From: Acanthococcus lagerstroemiae
Lineage: Eukaryota > Arthropoda > Insecta > Hemiptera > Eriococcidae
DNA: 64,000 nt
Direction: 5' to 3'
Assembly (NCBI GenBank): GCA_031841125.1
Contig: JAJSSI010000041.1
Span: forward strand, 1 to 64,000
The position numbers and the translations under genes were made by a program. Position 1 is the stretch's first letter. The number at the start of each line of letters is the position of its first letter. This document shows, in pieces, positions 10,219 through 20,586 of the stretch. Under the pieces are notes generated by a model. That model made no database searches and was not told where the DNA came from. It saw only the letters and a list, made by a program, of their open reading frames with translations.

Positions 10219-10965
10219 CCTGACTGAGTGAGTGACTGAGTACCTAACTGAGTGAATAACTCAATGAGTAAGCGAGTGACTGAGTGACTGAGTAAGTGAT
10301 TGAGTAACTGTGTGAATAACTGAATAAGTAAGCAAGTGACAGAGTGAATCACTAAAGAAGCAAGTGAATGACTGAGTGAGTGAATCACTGACGCATTGGA
10401 TGAGTGACAGAGAGAGAGGAAGTGAATGAATAACTCAATTAGAAAATGAATGAATAACTGAGTAAGTGAGTGAATCACTGACTTAATTGAGTGAGTGGTG
10501 GAGTGAGGAAGTGAATAGTTAACAACATTAGAGAATGAGTGATTAATGACTAAGTGAGTGAGTAAATCACTGAGTCACTGAGTAAGTGAGTTATTAACTT
10601 AGTGAATCACTAAATGAGTTAGCGAGTGACTGAGTAAGTGATTGAGTAACTGAGAGAATCACTAAGTCAGTAAGCGAATGACTGAGTGAATCACTAACTT
10701 ATTGAGTTAGTGACAGAGTGAGGAGGTGAATAGATAACTACATTACAGAATGAGTGAGTGAGTGAATCACTAAATGAGTAAGCGAGTGACTGAGTGAGTG
10801 AGTGAATCACTGACTCATTGAGTCAGTGATGAAATAACTGAGTGAATAACTCAATAAATAAGCGAGTGACTGAGTGAATCACTGAGTAAGTGATTGAGTA
10901 ACTGTGTGAATAACTGAATAAGTAAGCGAATGACAGAGTGAGTGAGTGACGCAGTGACAAAGTGA
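10219..10965. repeat. TGAGTGAC-type minisatellite
   Basis: About 750 bp of degenerate 4/8 bp units built from TGAG, TGAC, TAAG and AATCAC, for example ACTGAGTGAGTGAATCACTG. A larger repeat of about 90-180 bp is layered on it. The tract contains exact AP-1-type heptamers (TGAGTCA/TGACTCA), for instance near 10580 and 10811-10825. The His/Ser/Leu-rich minus-strand ORF across it is a by-product of the repeat. Confidence 0.85.
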
Positions 10966-11326
10966 ACAGTTTTCGCGCTGCTCAAAGCGGATCCTGATCG
11001 AGGAGAATATTTCATTTACAGACGTACGAAGCAATCTCAAAATATGTATTATGAAAACGAAAGCGTTTATGGAAAAAATGATTAGGACAACATTTATAGT
11101 ACATGAAATTTTTCTTCCATTGAGACCATTTTCATTTCAATTTGTTGAATTTTTCTAAAATATGTGTAAGAATGAGATATCTCATTCTTATCTAGTTTCA
11201 TGTTCTTTCGTACATGTGGGCATTCGGTTTTTCGGCATTGCAAGAAGCACACATCGTTCGTTCAACAGTCACCCGAGTTCGCAACTTCATGTTAATTTTG
11301 CTTCGGAATAAAGCGGTAAAATTGAC
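10966..11326. other. No gene seen
   Basis: Unique-looking AT-rich sequence between the minisatellite and the first full repeat copy. A short inverted pair, GAATGAGATATCTCATTC, occurs at about 11170-11190. Confidence 0.4.
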
Positions 11327-11698
11327 CAAAAAAAATAAATAAATGAACAAACAAACATGCATAAAAGAATGAAAATTCAAATGAACAGTCCTACAATTTG
11401 CCGACTGCCAAATTATGGGGTGAGAGGGGGGGGGGTTCAACCCAGCACACCCTCCTATAGTTTCGCCCCGGGTGATTTACCATCTTCTTGCCTGCAGAAT
11501 TGCTGCTCTATGGGTCCTTGATTGGGCTTATGAGCCGAAGGAGTTAGCCCCAAGTCGGCTGAGGTTAGTGATTGGGGTTCTGTAGGTACCTAGGGGGTGG
11601 AATGACTTGATCCCCTTCAACTTAGGCAGCTCTCATTCAAGTGCATCAAATTTCTAAAAAAAGAAAAAAAAAACTGTCTTCATCTGTTGGTTAATGAG
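11327..11698 (+). repeat. ~350 bp interspersed repeat, copy 1
   Basis: An A-rich start, then CAATTTGCCGACTGCCAAAT, a G8-10 tract, TATAGTTTCGCCCCGGGTGA, AGCCGAAGGAGTTAGCCCC, and an A-rich end followed by ACTGTCTTC. Copies 2 and 3 are nearly identical over the core. Copy 1 lacks about 20 bp (the TGATGCTGGTCCATGTTGGC stretch). Length and A-rich ends suggest a SINE or other non-autonomous element; no pol III boxes or terminal inverted repeats could be confirmed. Confidence 0.8.
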
Positions 11699-11784
11699 AC
11701 ATGGACGTCTCAGATTTCGGAGAGGATACTGATCAGGAACCACCGATTGATTGGTGCGGACCTTTGGGCCGAATTATCTAAATT

Positions 11785-12612
11785 TTAATATTTAAACAAA
11801 ATGAACGAAGTCTAAGTATAAAAATAGCAATATCTTTGTAATCTGAGGAACCAAAGGTACATATCAATTACTTCGTAAGACATGAAACATTAATCACAAG
11901 GTCTGAGGATACTGCAAACAAAATGGAATTAGTAATCTTATGTTTAGGATTTGATGCTTCATGAACATTGCCTCAGTACTAAATGGTTACTGAGCTGTTG
12001 TGTAATTCGCAACAAGTAACAAAATGAATATAATGAACCAAAATTAACAAAACTTACGTATAAGAAAAACAAAGTTAAAGTAATCTGAGGAACAAATGGT
12101 ACCCATGCATTACAGCGAAATACATGAAACAGAAATCACATAGTCTTTGTAACCTGATTCCGAAAATAAATGAAAAAACATTTAATCAGGAAATGAATCT
12201 AAATTAACAATGCCTTAGGACTAAATGGTTAACGAATTGTTATGGAAAATGCAACAATTAACAAAATGAAACAAATTAATAAAATTAGACAACGGCTTAG
12301 TATAATAGTAACATAGTCAGAGTTATCTGAGGAACAAATGGTACTTATGAATGATATCGAAATACATGAAACAGAAATCACAAACTCTTTGGAACCTAAT
12401 TCCGAATAGGAATGAGAAAACTTATAATCAGGAATTAAATCTTAAAAAACAATGCCTTAGTACAAATGGGTTAATGGAATGTACAGGAAAATGCAACAAT
12501 TAATAAAATAAAAAATTTTAAACAACTTAGACAAAAGGCTTAGCATAATAATGACAAAGTCAGTGGAAACTGAGGCAGAAAAGGTACATATGAATTACAC
12601 TGACAGACAAGA
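11785..12612. repeat. 242 bp tandem repeat, about 3.4 copies
   Basis: The landmark TGAGGAAC (TGAGGCAG in the last unit) recurs at 11844, 12086, 12328 and 12571, periods 242, 242 and 243 bp. Each unit also carries GGTAC, ACATGAAACAGAAATCAC, ATGCCTTAG and GCAACAATTAACAAAATGAA. The fourth unit is broken off by repeat copy 2 at about 12613. The array sits between two copies of the ~350 bp repeat. Confidence 0.85.
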
Positions 12613-12956
12613 AACAAATGAACAGTCCTAAAATTTGCCGACTGCCAAATTATGGGGTGAGGGGTGGGGGGGGGTTCAACCCAGCACACCCTCCTATAGT
12701 TTCGCCCCGGGTGATTTACCATCTTCTTGCCTGCAGAATTGCTGCTCTATGGGTCCTTGATTGGGCTTATGAGCCGAAGGAGTTAGCCCCAAGTCGGCTG
12801 AGGTTAGTGATTGGGGTTCTGTAGGTACCTAGGGGGTGGAATGACTTGATCCCCTTCAACTTAGTGATGCTGGTCCATGTTGGCTTCTCTCATTCAAGTG
12901 CATCAAATTTCTAAAAAAAACAACAAAAAAAACTGTCTTCGTCTGTTAACAAAAAA
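12613..12956 (+). repeat. ~350 bp interspersed repeat, copy 2
   Basis: Same core as copies 1 and 3, with TTCTCTCATTC in place of CAGCTCTCATTC near the end. The A-rich 5' leader shared by copies 1 and 3 is absent here. It interrupts the fourth unit of the 242 bp tandem repeat. Confidence 0.8.
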
Positions 12957-13239
12957 CACACATCTTTATAATCGTAATAAAATGATTCAGTTTTCACGAT
13001 CCGAGGGTTATGCAGGACCCGGAGAACTATAGGAACACCCCATTATTAACCAGGACTTTTACAGTAACGATATGATAGAATACTCACGCTTATATGGTGA
13101 AATGCTCCGCGTCCGCTATTCCAATGAACTTACGAGTTCATTGCCATCTGAATATGTCTAACGAGCGCCATCCAGTGAGATTCAGGTCAGAGTCGCCTGT
13201 AAAAAAAAAAAAATAAAAAAAAAATTACATGATGAAAAT

Positions 13240-13519
13240 GTGCTTCAAATTTTTGTAGAGAAAGAACACTTACCAGAAATGAATACGAGTGCAGCAGACG
13301 TGAAAATGCATCTCATAAATAGAAAATTTCTGCAACAAATCGCATGTAAATATAAGAGTACGAATATCAGATACGAAAAGGGATTGTCAGAATTTCATAA
13401 GAAATTACTTACCTGTAGACATAATTTGATTATACGGTTCGATACAAAGGGAAAATATCCACGAACAATTAGGCAAACTAAGAAACCGATCAAAAACGTT
13501 ATGAACGCAAAGTAATTTA
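13240..13519 (+). CDS. Small ORF of unknown function, truncated or interrupted
   Basis: A 91-codon ORF (MLQIFVEKEHLPEMNTSA...) whose stop codon lies in the target duplication of the hAT element that follows. Lysine-rich, mostly helical in appearance, no recognised domain. It may be a chance ORF or the end of a broken gene. Confidence 0.2.
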
Positions 13520-14402
13520 TAGAGCTCGGAAAAATATGTGCTAAAAACCTCGTTTTATGTACATAAAATATGTACTTAGAAAGCTCAAAATATGTAAAAA
13601 ATATGTGCTTATAAAGCGAAATATGTAAAAATATGTAAAAACGATATGGGTATCTTTGGAAAGGAAATTTTGAGTAGATTAACTTGATCATATTGCGAGC
13701 AACTCTAAAGTTCTGGAATTAGAATACAAAGTCGGTAAACAACGAAAAACTGTTTATTTTGAAACGATGTTAAACTTACTTATTTACATAATTAAATTTT
13801 TACCGCTACAAGCAATGACTAAATGCATTCCAAGAGAGACAATGTTAAAACTTCGTCTTCGATCAGATAGGACGTGTTTGTAAATGCTGAACGAACTTTC
13901 GACCTCGCAGGAAACAATAAATTGGAGCATACTTGAAGCAGGCAAGATCAGTAGGAGACATGTTTTCGAAGTTCTTGTACTGCAATTTTTCAGAAACATC
14001 CGCGCTGTTCAATGCTTTTAGAGCTTTTAAATCTACGTTTTTTTGCAAAATGCCTCAACAACGAATTTTTTTTAAAAGAAAAATAAATTGTTTTTTTTTT
14101 AACCGGGCATTTTAACATTTTTCTAATCAAAAATGGTAAAAACAAACAGAAAAATGACCGAGTTTTCGTATTTTTTTCAAAATATGTAACAAAACTAGAA
14201 AATTGATCGAAATATGTGCAAATATGTGCTTAAAACAGCTAAAATATGTAAATCTATGTATTTATACCTAAAATATGTAAAATATGTAAAAACATATGGG
14301 GCTCATTTTGCAGGAAATTTTATGAATCGTAAAGATAATGTTGATATGTGCTATCTTCTTGCCAATAGAAAAATATGTAAATAAATATTTTTCCGAGCTC
14401 TA
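13520..14402 (-). mobile_element. hAT-superfamily element, internally deleted, 883 bp
   Basis: Terminal inverted repeats TAGAGCTCGGAAAAATAT at 13520-13537 and the reverse complement at 14385-14402. Both flanks carry the perfect 8 bp duplication GTAATTTA (13512-13519 and 14403-14410), the hAT hallmark. Both ends are rich in subterminal AATATGT/ACATATT words, a plausible transposase-binding array. Inside is only the C-terminal part of a hAT transposase on the minus strand, so the copy is non-autonomous. Confidence 0.93.
13784..14048 (-). pseudogene. hAT transposase C-terminal dimerisation domain, broken
   Basis: One frame reads LKALNSADVSEKLQYKNFENM (upstream part); the next frame continues VSCEVESSFSIYKHVLSD then RRRSFNIVSL, matching the hAT dimerisation block (usually CERxFS...K.. 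LS..R..). A frameshift separates the two near 13905-13925. The catalytic region and BED finger are missing. Confidence 0.85.
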
Positions 14403-14410
14403 GTAATTTA

Positions 14411-14865
14411 AGATACATTGTAAATATAGCGTGTAAAATTGACGTCGACGTGTTTTTATTTCAAGTGAGAACAATCCAACTTCAGTAGTTCCTTTTTTTC
14501 ACGTGCTTAAAATTATAGAGGGCGACTCTTTCGCGCTGGCAGTCCGAATAGTCATTGAAATTTGAAATTCAACGTTCGCTACCGACTATCAGATTTTTGC
14601 AAAATATCTTCCAGATTTTAGCTTTGTTTCAACCTTTTAAATAACGTTTGATACTCAGCTTGAAACCTTCTGCTTTTGACTGACTAGTCTCTAACAGGGA
14701 TCTAGGGTACTCCATTTTCAGAAACGGAATTTGACTTTCAGTTTGGAAAGGTGGAGAAGAAAAATTTGCCGACAAATATTTTTTGAAAACTAAAAATTCG
14801 CCGACAAAATGTTTAAAAATTAAAAATTAGCTATTTTTTAATCGAAATATTTTTTAATTGAAACA
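14411..14865. other. No gene seen
   Basis: Continuation of the DNA that the hAT element interrupted. No ORF or repeat of note. Confidence 0.4.
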
Positions 14866-15239
14866 AAAAAATAATAAATGAACAAACAAACATGCATAAA
14901 AGAATGAAAATTCAAATGAACAGTCCTACAATTTGCCGACTGCCAAATTATGGGGTGAGAGGGGGGGGGGTTCAACCCAGCACACCCTCCTATAGTTTCG
15001 CCCCGGGTGATTTACCATCTTCTTGCCTGCAGAATTGCTGCTCTATGGGTCCTTGATTGGGCTTATGAGCCGAAGGAGTTAGCCCCAAGTCGGCTGAGGT
15101 TAGTGATTGGGGTTCTGTAGGTACCTAGGGGGTGGAATGACTTGATCCCCTTCAACTTAGTGATGCTGGTCCATGTTGGCAGCTCTCATTCAAGTGCATC
15201 AAATTTCTAAAAAAAACAAAAAAAAAAACTGTCTTCGTA
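14866..15239 (+). repeat. ~350 bp interspersed repeat, copy 3
   Basis: Nearly identical to copy 1, including the A-rich leader with GAACAAACAAACATGCATAA, plus the 20 bp that copy 1 lacks. It ends in an A-rich tract and ACTGTCTTCGT. Confidence 0.8.
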
Positions 15240-15471
15240 ATAGATGACCCGGGGAAAGCCAGTTGCATTTAAGGCAATTATATTACGATCATGATGTAAC
15301 TGATAATCGTGTTAGAATATGAACCGTTTTCAAGTGACTAGTGCGATTTCATAATTTTCTGTTCTACAAATATTTGTATTCAATTTGATTTCAAAATTTT
15401 TTCTTTTTTTATTTAATTTGATTACAGAGTACATGATTTTATTTATTTTCTTCGGTGTATTTGTTCAGTAT

Positions 15472-15873
15472 CAGGGGTGGCAAACGAAACGGGTTTCTTT
15501 CGTTTTGTTATTTCGTTTCGTTATTTTCAACATTTTCGGTTTTCCAAAAGAGATTTTTCGTTTCATTAAATTCAGACCGGTGTTCATTCGTTTTGTTTAC
15601 AACGAAAATAAATTATTTCGTTATCATTTCGTTTTTTTCATGTCATTGGGTACAATACAGATTAGTTCAAAGGATTAATTATTACAATTAAATAAAGAGT
15701 AAAAACGTTAGAAATTCTTCACGTTTCAGTTTAGTTTTTTCGTTACGTTTTTCATGCGCTCTATTTTTCATTTCGCTTTTTTTTGCTACATTTTCATTTC
15801 GTTTCGTTATTTCATTTCAATATTTTAGACAAAAATCAATCGTTATTTCGTTTCGTTTCGTATGTCATCCCTG
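15472..15873. mobile_element. hAT-type MITE, 402 bp
   Basis: Ends CAGGGGTGGCAAACGAAACG (left) and, as reverse complement of the right end, CAGGGATGACATACGAAACG. The interior is dominated by TTTCGTTTCGTTATTTCG words. The adjacent 8-mers (TTCAGTAT and TCAATAAT) do not match well, so the target duplication has decayed or the ends are off by a few bases. Its right-hand 45 bp is shared with the 81 bp element at 49258-49338. Confidence 0.72.
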
Positions 15874-16261
15874 TCAATAATACGTAGCTCGGAAACGTCG
15901 GTTTTGCTTTCGCCACTGCGAAAGCTTTTTCTGGTTTTGATGTCAAAATTTTGTCTTGCCCAGTAAACAGCTACCCACAGATTTGGTTCAAATTTTTGTA
16001 CCGATAATGACATTAGACAAAGAAACAAATAGGTTCTTATCTCGCAGGAATAACAGAAAAATTTATGGTATGAAAATACAAAAGTGTAGGATAGGTTGCG
16101 GCTCGCTACATCGAAGGCACAAGTTTAAGGTGGACAATACACGTGCCTGAGCTACCTTGCCCTTCGCTTTTGACGACGTACCTAATAATATTTTAACCTT
16201 GTTATGAATCCATTTTTCTCTTCTTTCATTCTTGATTTTCATGCAATTTATTAATGTGCTT
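15874..16261. other. No gene seen
   Basis: No ORF with recognisable features between the MITE and the R1-like repeat. Confidence 0.4.
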
Positions 16262-17057
16262 GGCTTTTTTAACTTGGCGTTTTCTGGCTGAAAGCCATTT
16301 TCACAGATCAGCTAGTTTGCCAACTTCTTTTTTATTTTTCTCTTCCTTTTTTTCTAAATAAAATGAACTTTGTCTATGTACGTGTGAATTCACACTGCGA
16401 TCGAGGAGCGGAGGATACATCATGACACACCCTATTCGAGTGTGAGGCCTGGGAGCAGGAGAGACATGGGGCGGCGGTACCGATCAATCCCGGAGAAGAG
16501 GAGGAGGGGGATGACCATGGCGTGATCAGTCATCTCGCGCCGGATACTCTGGTCCCAGAGATGCTGAGGAGCCGATGCGGATGGAATCGGGTGTCGGCCT
16601 TCGTATTGTTCATCATGCGGAAGAAAATGCAGAGTGTTCGAGAGCTCGCCTGTAGGCGAGGGCTGGAGCGGAGAGTGAAGAGGCAGCGCGTCCGGCTGTG
16701 GGGGACCTGAATTCCAGGCGAGCGCTCAGGGAGTGCGGACCTAGGTCAGTAGGGAACCCCATAGTGGCCCTGGCAGGATGCGCGCACCGTTGCGGCACGC
16801 AGAAATGGGGGCTCGGGCCCAGCCCCAAAGCGTTTCCCCCGGCCACTGATGCGACACTCGAAGAAGTAGTTTCCGGGCCCGGGGGTGCGGTGTCATAGGG
16901 GCCACTTTGGCATGCGTGCATCGCCATACGTCCCACTGCACCATATACGTGTGAATTCATCAACTCACACAGAGGATCTCAGTTAATTTCTCTTCCATCG
17001 GATTTGGGAGTTCATGTATGTATTACAAGAGATACACTTCGTTCATTCCAAAGCGTA
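16262..17057 (+). pseudogene. R1-like non-LTR element, 3' end of pol plus 3' UTR, copy 1
   Basis: From about 16421 the translation HTLFECEAWEQER, then LAPDTLVPEMLRS, GWNRVSAFVLFIMRKKM, ending at TGA 16708-16710. This is the C-terminal tail of R1-type pol, downstream of RT (HTLFEC-AW-ER... then a W-x-x-V-x-x-F helix). A stop lies just before HTLFEC. A GC-rich 3' UTR-like region of about 240 bp follows, then GTGTGAATTCATCAACTCAC and TTCCAAAGCGTATTAT. The upstream 150 bp (GGCGTTTTCTGGCTGAAAG...) is also shared with copy 2, so the duplicated unit is larger than the coding part. Confidence 0.7.
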
Positions 17058-17390
17058 TTATTTTATTTCGGCATCCATATAGGTGTGCATACAATTCTCT
17101 TTACAAAAACGGTTCAGTGTGTCCCAGCTAACTGGGGCTACTTCCCCCATCTCTTCCCCTACTGCGCACACCACCCAGTTTAGGGCAAATGCCTCCCCCT
17201 TTCGCCTCCACTTTTCCCGGTCAGCAGTATACCTTCTCCATTTATGGCCCAACATTTTGGTTATTTCGTCATTCCACCAGGCGATGGGTCGCCCCCTTTT
17301 CCTTTTCCTATCATACGGGATCCATCCCTCTCCCCTTTTTTCCTCATCTTTCATCCCCCTGTCGCCAAATGTGACCCACGTATTTCCTCT
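17058..17390 (-). pseudogene. RTE-like non-LTR pol C-terminus fragment
   Basis: The minus strand reads GWIPYDRKRKRGRPIAWWND, then EITKMLGHKWRRYTADREKW and RRKGEAFALNW. It matches the post-RT tail of RTE-like ORF2, as in the element at 30898 (GKIRKRGRPAVRW...GEAYAQEW). Upstream, KYVGHIWRQGDER is in another frame (frameshift near 17355). It lies between the two R1-like copies. Confidence 0.7.
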
Positions 17391-17489
17391 TGCTTTTCTT
17401 TACAAAATAACCGATGTCCTGCATTTTTGTTTTTGCCCAAATTTAGCTTAGTTTGAATTTTGTCTTGGAGTCTGATATTAAGCATTAAC

Positions 17490-18010
17490 TTGCATGGCGT
17501 TTTCTGGCTGAAAGTCATTTTCACAGATCAGCTAGTTTGCCAACTTCTTTTTTATTTTTCTCTTCCTTTTTCTCTAAATAAAATGAACTTTTTCTATGTA
17601 CCTACGTGTGAATTCACACTGCGGACGAGGAGCGGAGGATACACTATGACACACCCTATTCGAGAATAGTGCGAGGCCTGGGAGCAGAAGTGATATGAGA
17701 CGGCGGTACCGATCGATCCCGGTGAAGAGGAGGAGGACGACGACGACGGCGTGACCAGCCGTCTCGCAGCGGATAGATGCTGAGGAGCCGAAGCGGATGG
17801 AACCGGGTGTTGGCCTTCGTGTTGTTCATCATGCCAATAGGACGCAGACTGGTCGAGAGCTCGCCCGTAGGCAAGGGCAGGAGTGAATTCATCAACTCAC
17901 GCAAAGGATCTCAGTTAATTTCTCTTCCATAGGATTTAGGAGTTCATGTATGTATTACAAAAGATATACCTACCTCGTTCATTCCAAAGCGTATTATACT
18001 TTTGCTAAAT
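17490..18010 (+). pseudogene. R1-like non-LTR element 3' end, copy 2
   Basis: Repeats copy 1 from GGCGTTTTCTGGCTGAAAG through GCGGAGGATACA, CACACCCTATTCGAG, a run of GAG/GAC codons, to GTTCATCATGCCAATAGGAC. It then jumps to GTGAATTCATCAACTCACGC, lacking the ~240 bp GC-rich segment of copy 1, and ends TTCCAAAGCGTATTATAC. Several indels disrupt the reading frame. Confidence 0.7.
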
Positions 18011-20206
18011 AAATTATCTTTGCCTAGTGACGTGGTCGTGTTGAGAAGTGCTTCAACACTCTAACAAGCTCCTATGGAAACTCAAGAGATAAACATGAAA
18101 AATTCCAAGAATTCTAGACTGTATGTACTTTACTTTTTGTGAATCTATGTTCATTTTTATTAGGTGTAATTTATATTTTATTCGTTTTTTATCCAGGCTT
18201 AGATTTAGAAGGGGTCCCTGGGGTCCCAGGGACCCGGGCTTCCACATCGAAGGAGCCTCCACATTTTTTTATACTGTGTTCCACTAAGATGTACATGAGT
18301 TGTGTGGGACGATTGTAAATAATAAATTGTAGTGCGCAGTACCATGTACGAAACTAGTACCAATGCGCGTCCCTGCGGGTTCAGTACTTTTTTCTTCTCA
18401 TTTGTTGAATTTATGAATCAGTATGTGCAAGGCGAAGAAATGTATGTGCGACTTGAATCCGGGCCTGTTTTTACCGTAGTATTGTTCCTGTGCGGTACTC
18501 CTATTGTTTCTTAATTCTTGTTTTGTTATGTACTACATATTACTTTTATTTTATCAATTTGTTTCAGTATGTTCCTGTCCCTTAGTTTTTGGGGCCTAAC
18601 GTTGTAGACATTAACACTCAAGACAAAGGAAAGTTATCGGAATGAGTCTATTTTTTTAAATTATTATTTTTACTATCCTAATCATACAATCATACTTCGT
18701 GAACCTTTCAGATTGTTAGTACTACTTTCAAGTTATTGGGCGCGTATTACCTGATTTTTGTAATTTACTTTCATATATGTTCCTACGTTATATTTCAATA
18801 CATGTATTTTCTATTACATTTTTATCAAACTGTTATTTTTATATTTATAATGTGAAGTTATTACTATGGTACTGCAGACACGGAGGTATAATAATCTGAA
18901 ATAAATATGGTACTAACATCTTAATTATTGTTTTTTAGTCAATTTTTTTAATAAGATGTTGTTACTAACAATTACATGTTTTCATAATGTTATTTTAGTC
19001 ATTGGATGGTACACTAGTACTTTTCTCATGTGTTGTACCCCCACTGTGTTCCTCAGCTACCTCTTGTGATGTATGCGTTTGTTAGACTTTTATGGATAAT
19101 GATTCCATTTTTCCTGTTATTATTTTTTAGGAGCAATGGAATAACTGCTGGACAATTATGTACTTAGGCTGAAAAAAGAGGAGATTTATATAGCATTGTA
19201 AAATTTCTACAGCAGCAGATTTGCACACAGGGTGAACCCCTATTAAATTTCCATGATTTCTTTACTAGGATACTAATGTAAATAAATTATGCATCACATT
19301 AGGAACATGTACTTACACAGTTACACGAAGCTAACGTGTTGCTCCAAGATTGTTTGGCCTACAATCTACAAATCGTCACTTCATTTTCTTACTAGCTCAT
19401 ATGCATGGCCGAATCAAGGAGGCAAGAAGGAGCACATGCTTTTCTAGAATTGTAGAAAAGAAGAAAAGAACTCCTAACTTCCTATCTTTAATAAACTGAT
19501 TTCGAATGTTTAACGCCAAAACATGAACGGTGAATCTATACTCAGTATGAATCTGAAACAATCGTTCCCTAAAAAAAAAAAAATAGAAAATGGCTCTCCT
19601 GGAAAAAATTCTGAATTCTAAATTCTTTAATTTAACGGGCCAGAAAAGTATTATTCATACAGACTAGTAGATACACCGATCAGGTTTATCATTTCGGAAT
19701 TTAAACAGTATGCTCTCTATTTCACCATGTTTGATGTGAAAATGTTCTCTCAATTTGAATAATATTTGGTGCTGCTTGAAGTTTCTAAAGCATAAACGGA
19801 CATAAAACCGCAGTAGTTTCCGATTTAAAAACGTTAGTCATGATAAAACATTATAATTCTTGTTGAAAACAGTACATCAAAACGACTTCGAGTAGCACAG
19901 CTCAACAACACAGCTCATTAAGAATGTTTTGAACAAGTCCTCAGTTTTCCAGTTTCCTAACCTCCTGTTTTTGCAACAGTACCTGAAACAACATCAAATA
20001 TCGGAAGTAGAATGAATATTTATTTAATAGGGCTTGAAGTGTACTAATCACTTGACCTTTTTGGGATAAGAAAAAATATAAATAAAAACGAACGGAGGGT
20101 AAATGAAAATTATTCAGTGACTCACATTCAACTTCATTGCAACGGGCAACAGTATTCCACTCCTCACCCAAACTTGAGAAAGCAGCGCTAAAAAAATCAA
20201 TTTCAC
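18011..20206. other. No gene seen; AT-rich intergenic DNA
   Basis: About 2.2 kb without convincing ORFs, RNA genes or element ends. An imperfect palindrome (CCTGGGGTCCCAGGGACCCGGG) lies near 18218. Short ORFs here have no family features. Confidence 0.5.
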
Positions 20207-20586
20207 TGAGAATGACGAAAGCCATTCTAACGAACACGAAACTAATGAAAGCTCTTTTATTTGGCGAACTTCAATAATTAAACAACAAATTTAGCGAAAT
20301 GAGAACGAGAGAAACATGATGTAAAAAAAATGGTAACTTTAAACGCGTAGTATTAACATGGTAGAACGCATCAAACTTTTCGTGCAAGTAATAACATAAA
20401 AACTAGGAATAATCAAGGTGTGATATTTGAATCTAACGGACAACGAAAGCTTACACGAGTAGCCAGTGTAAAGTAGGGGCAAAACAGGTAAAACTCAACG
20501 AATGAAACAGATAAGACCAGAATCATCGACGAAACATTAAATATTTTCAAAGGTTACGGAAATTATACTATTATAAGACTCTAACA
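20207..20586 (-). repeat. 3' LTR of BEL/Pao element A
   Basis: On the minus strand the repeat runs TGTTAGAGTCTTATAATAG ... CGTCATTCTCA, i.e. TG...CA, 380 bp. A purine-rich tract (GAGGGGGGAGCA) immediately precedes it, overlapping the end of pol, as expected for the plus-strand primer. It matches 58920-59316 (397 bp) except for a 17 bp tandem duplication (GTTCGCCAAATAAGAA phrase) present only there, and scattered substitutions. Confidence 0.88.

Noticed and set aside
10137..10478. 113-codon minus-strand ORF rich in His, Ser and Leu
   Set aside because: It is a translation of the TGAG minisatellite; stop-free by composition.
11327..15239. The three ~350 bp repeats as tRNA-derived SINEs
   Set aside because: No convincing A and B box pair at the right spacing and no target duplications were found, so they are left as unclassified interspersed repeats.
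16613..16963. Minus-strand ORF of 116 codons, Ala/Pro/Gly-rich
   Set aside because: It is antisense to the R1-like pol remnant and its GC-rich 3' UTR, which explain the open frame.
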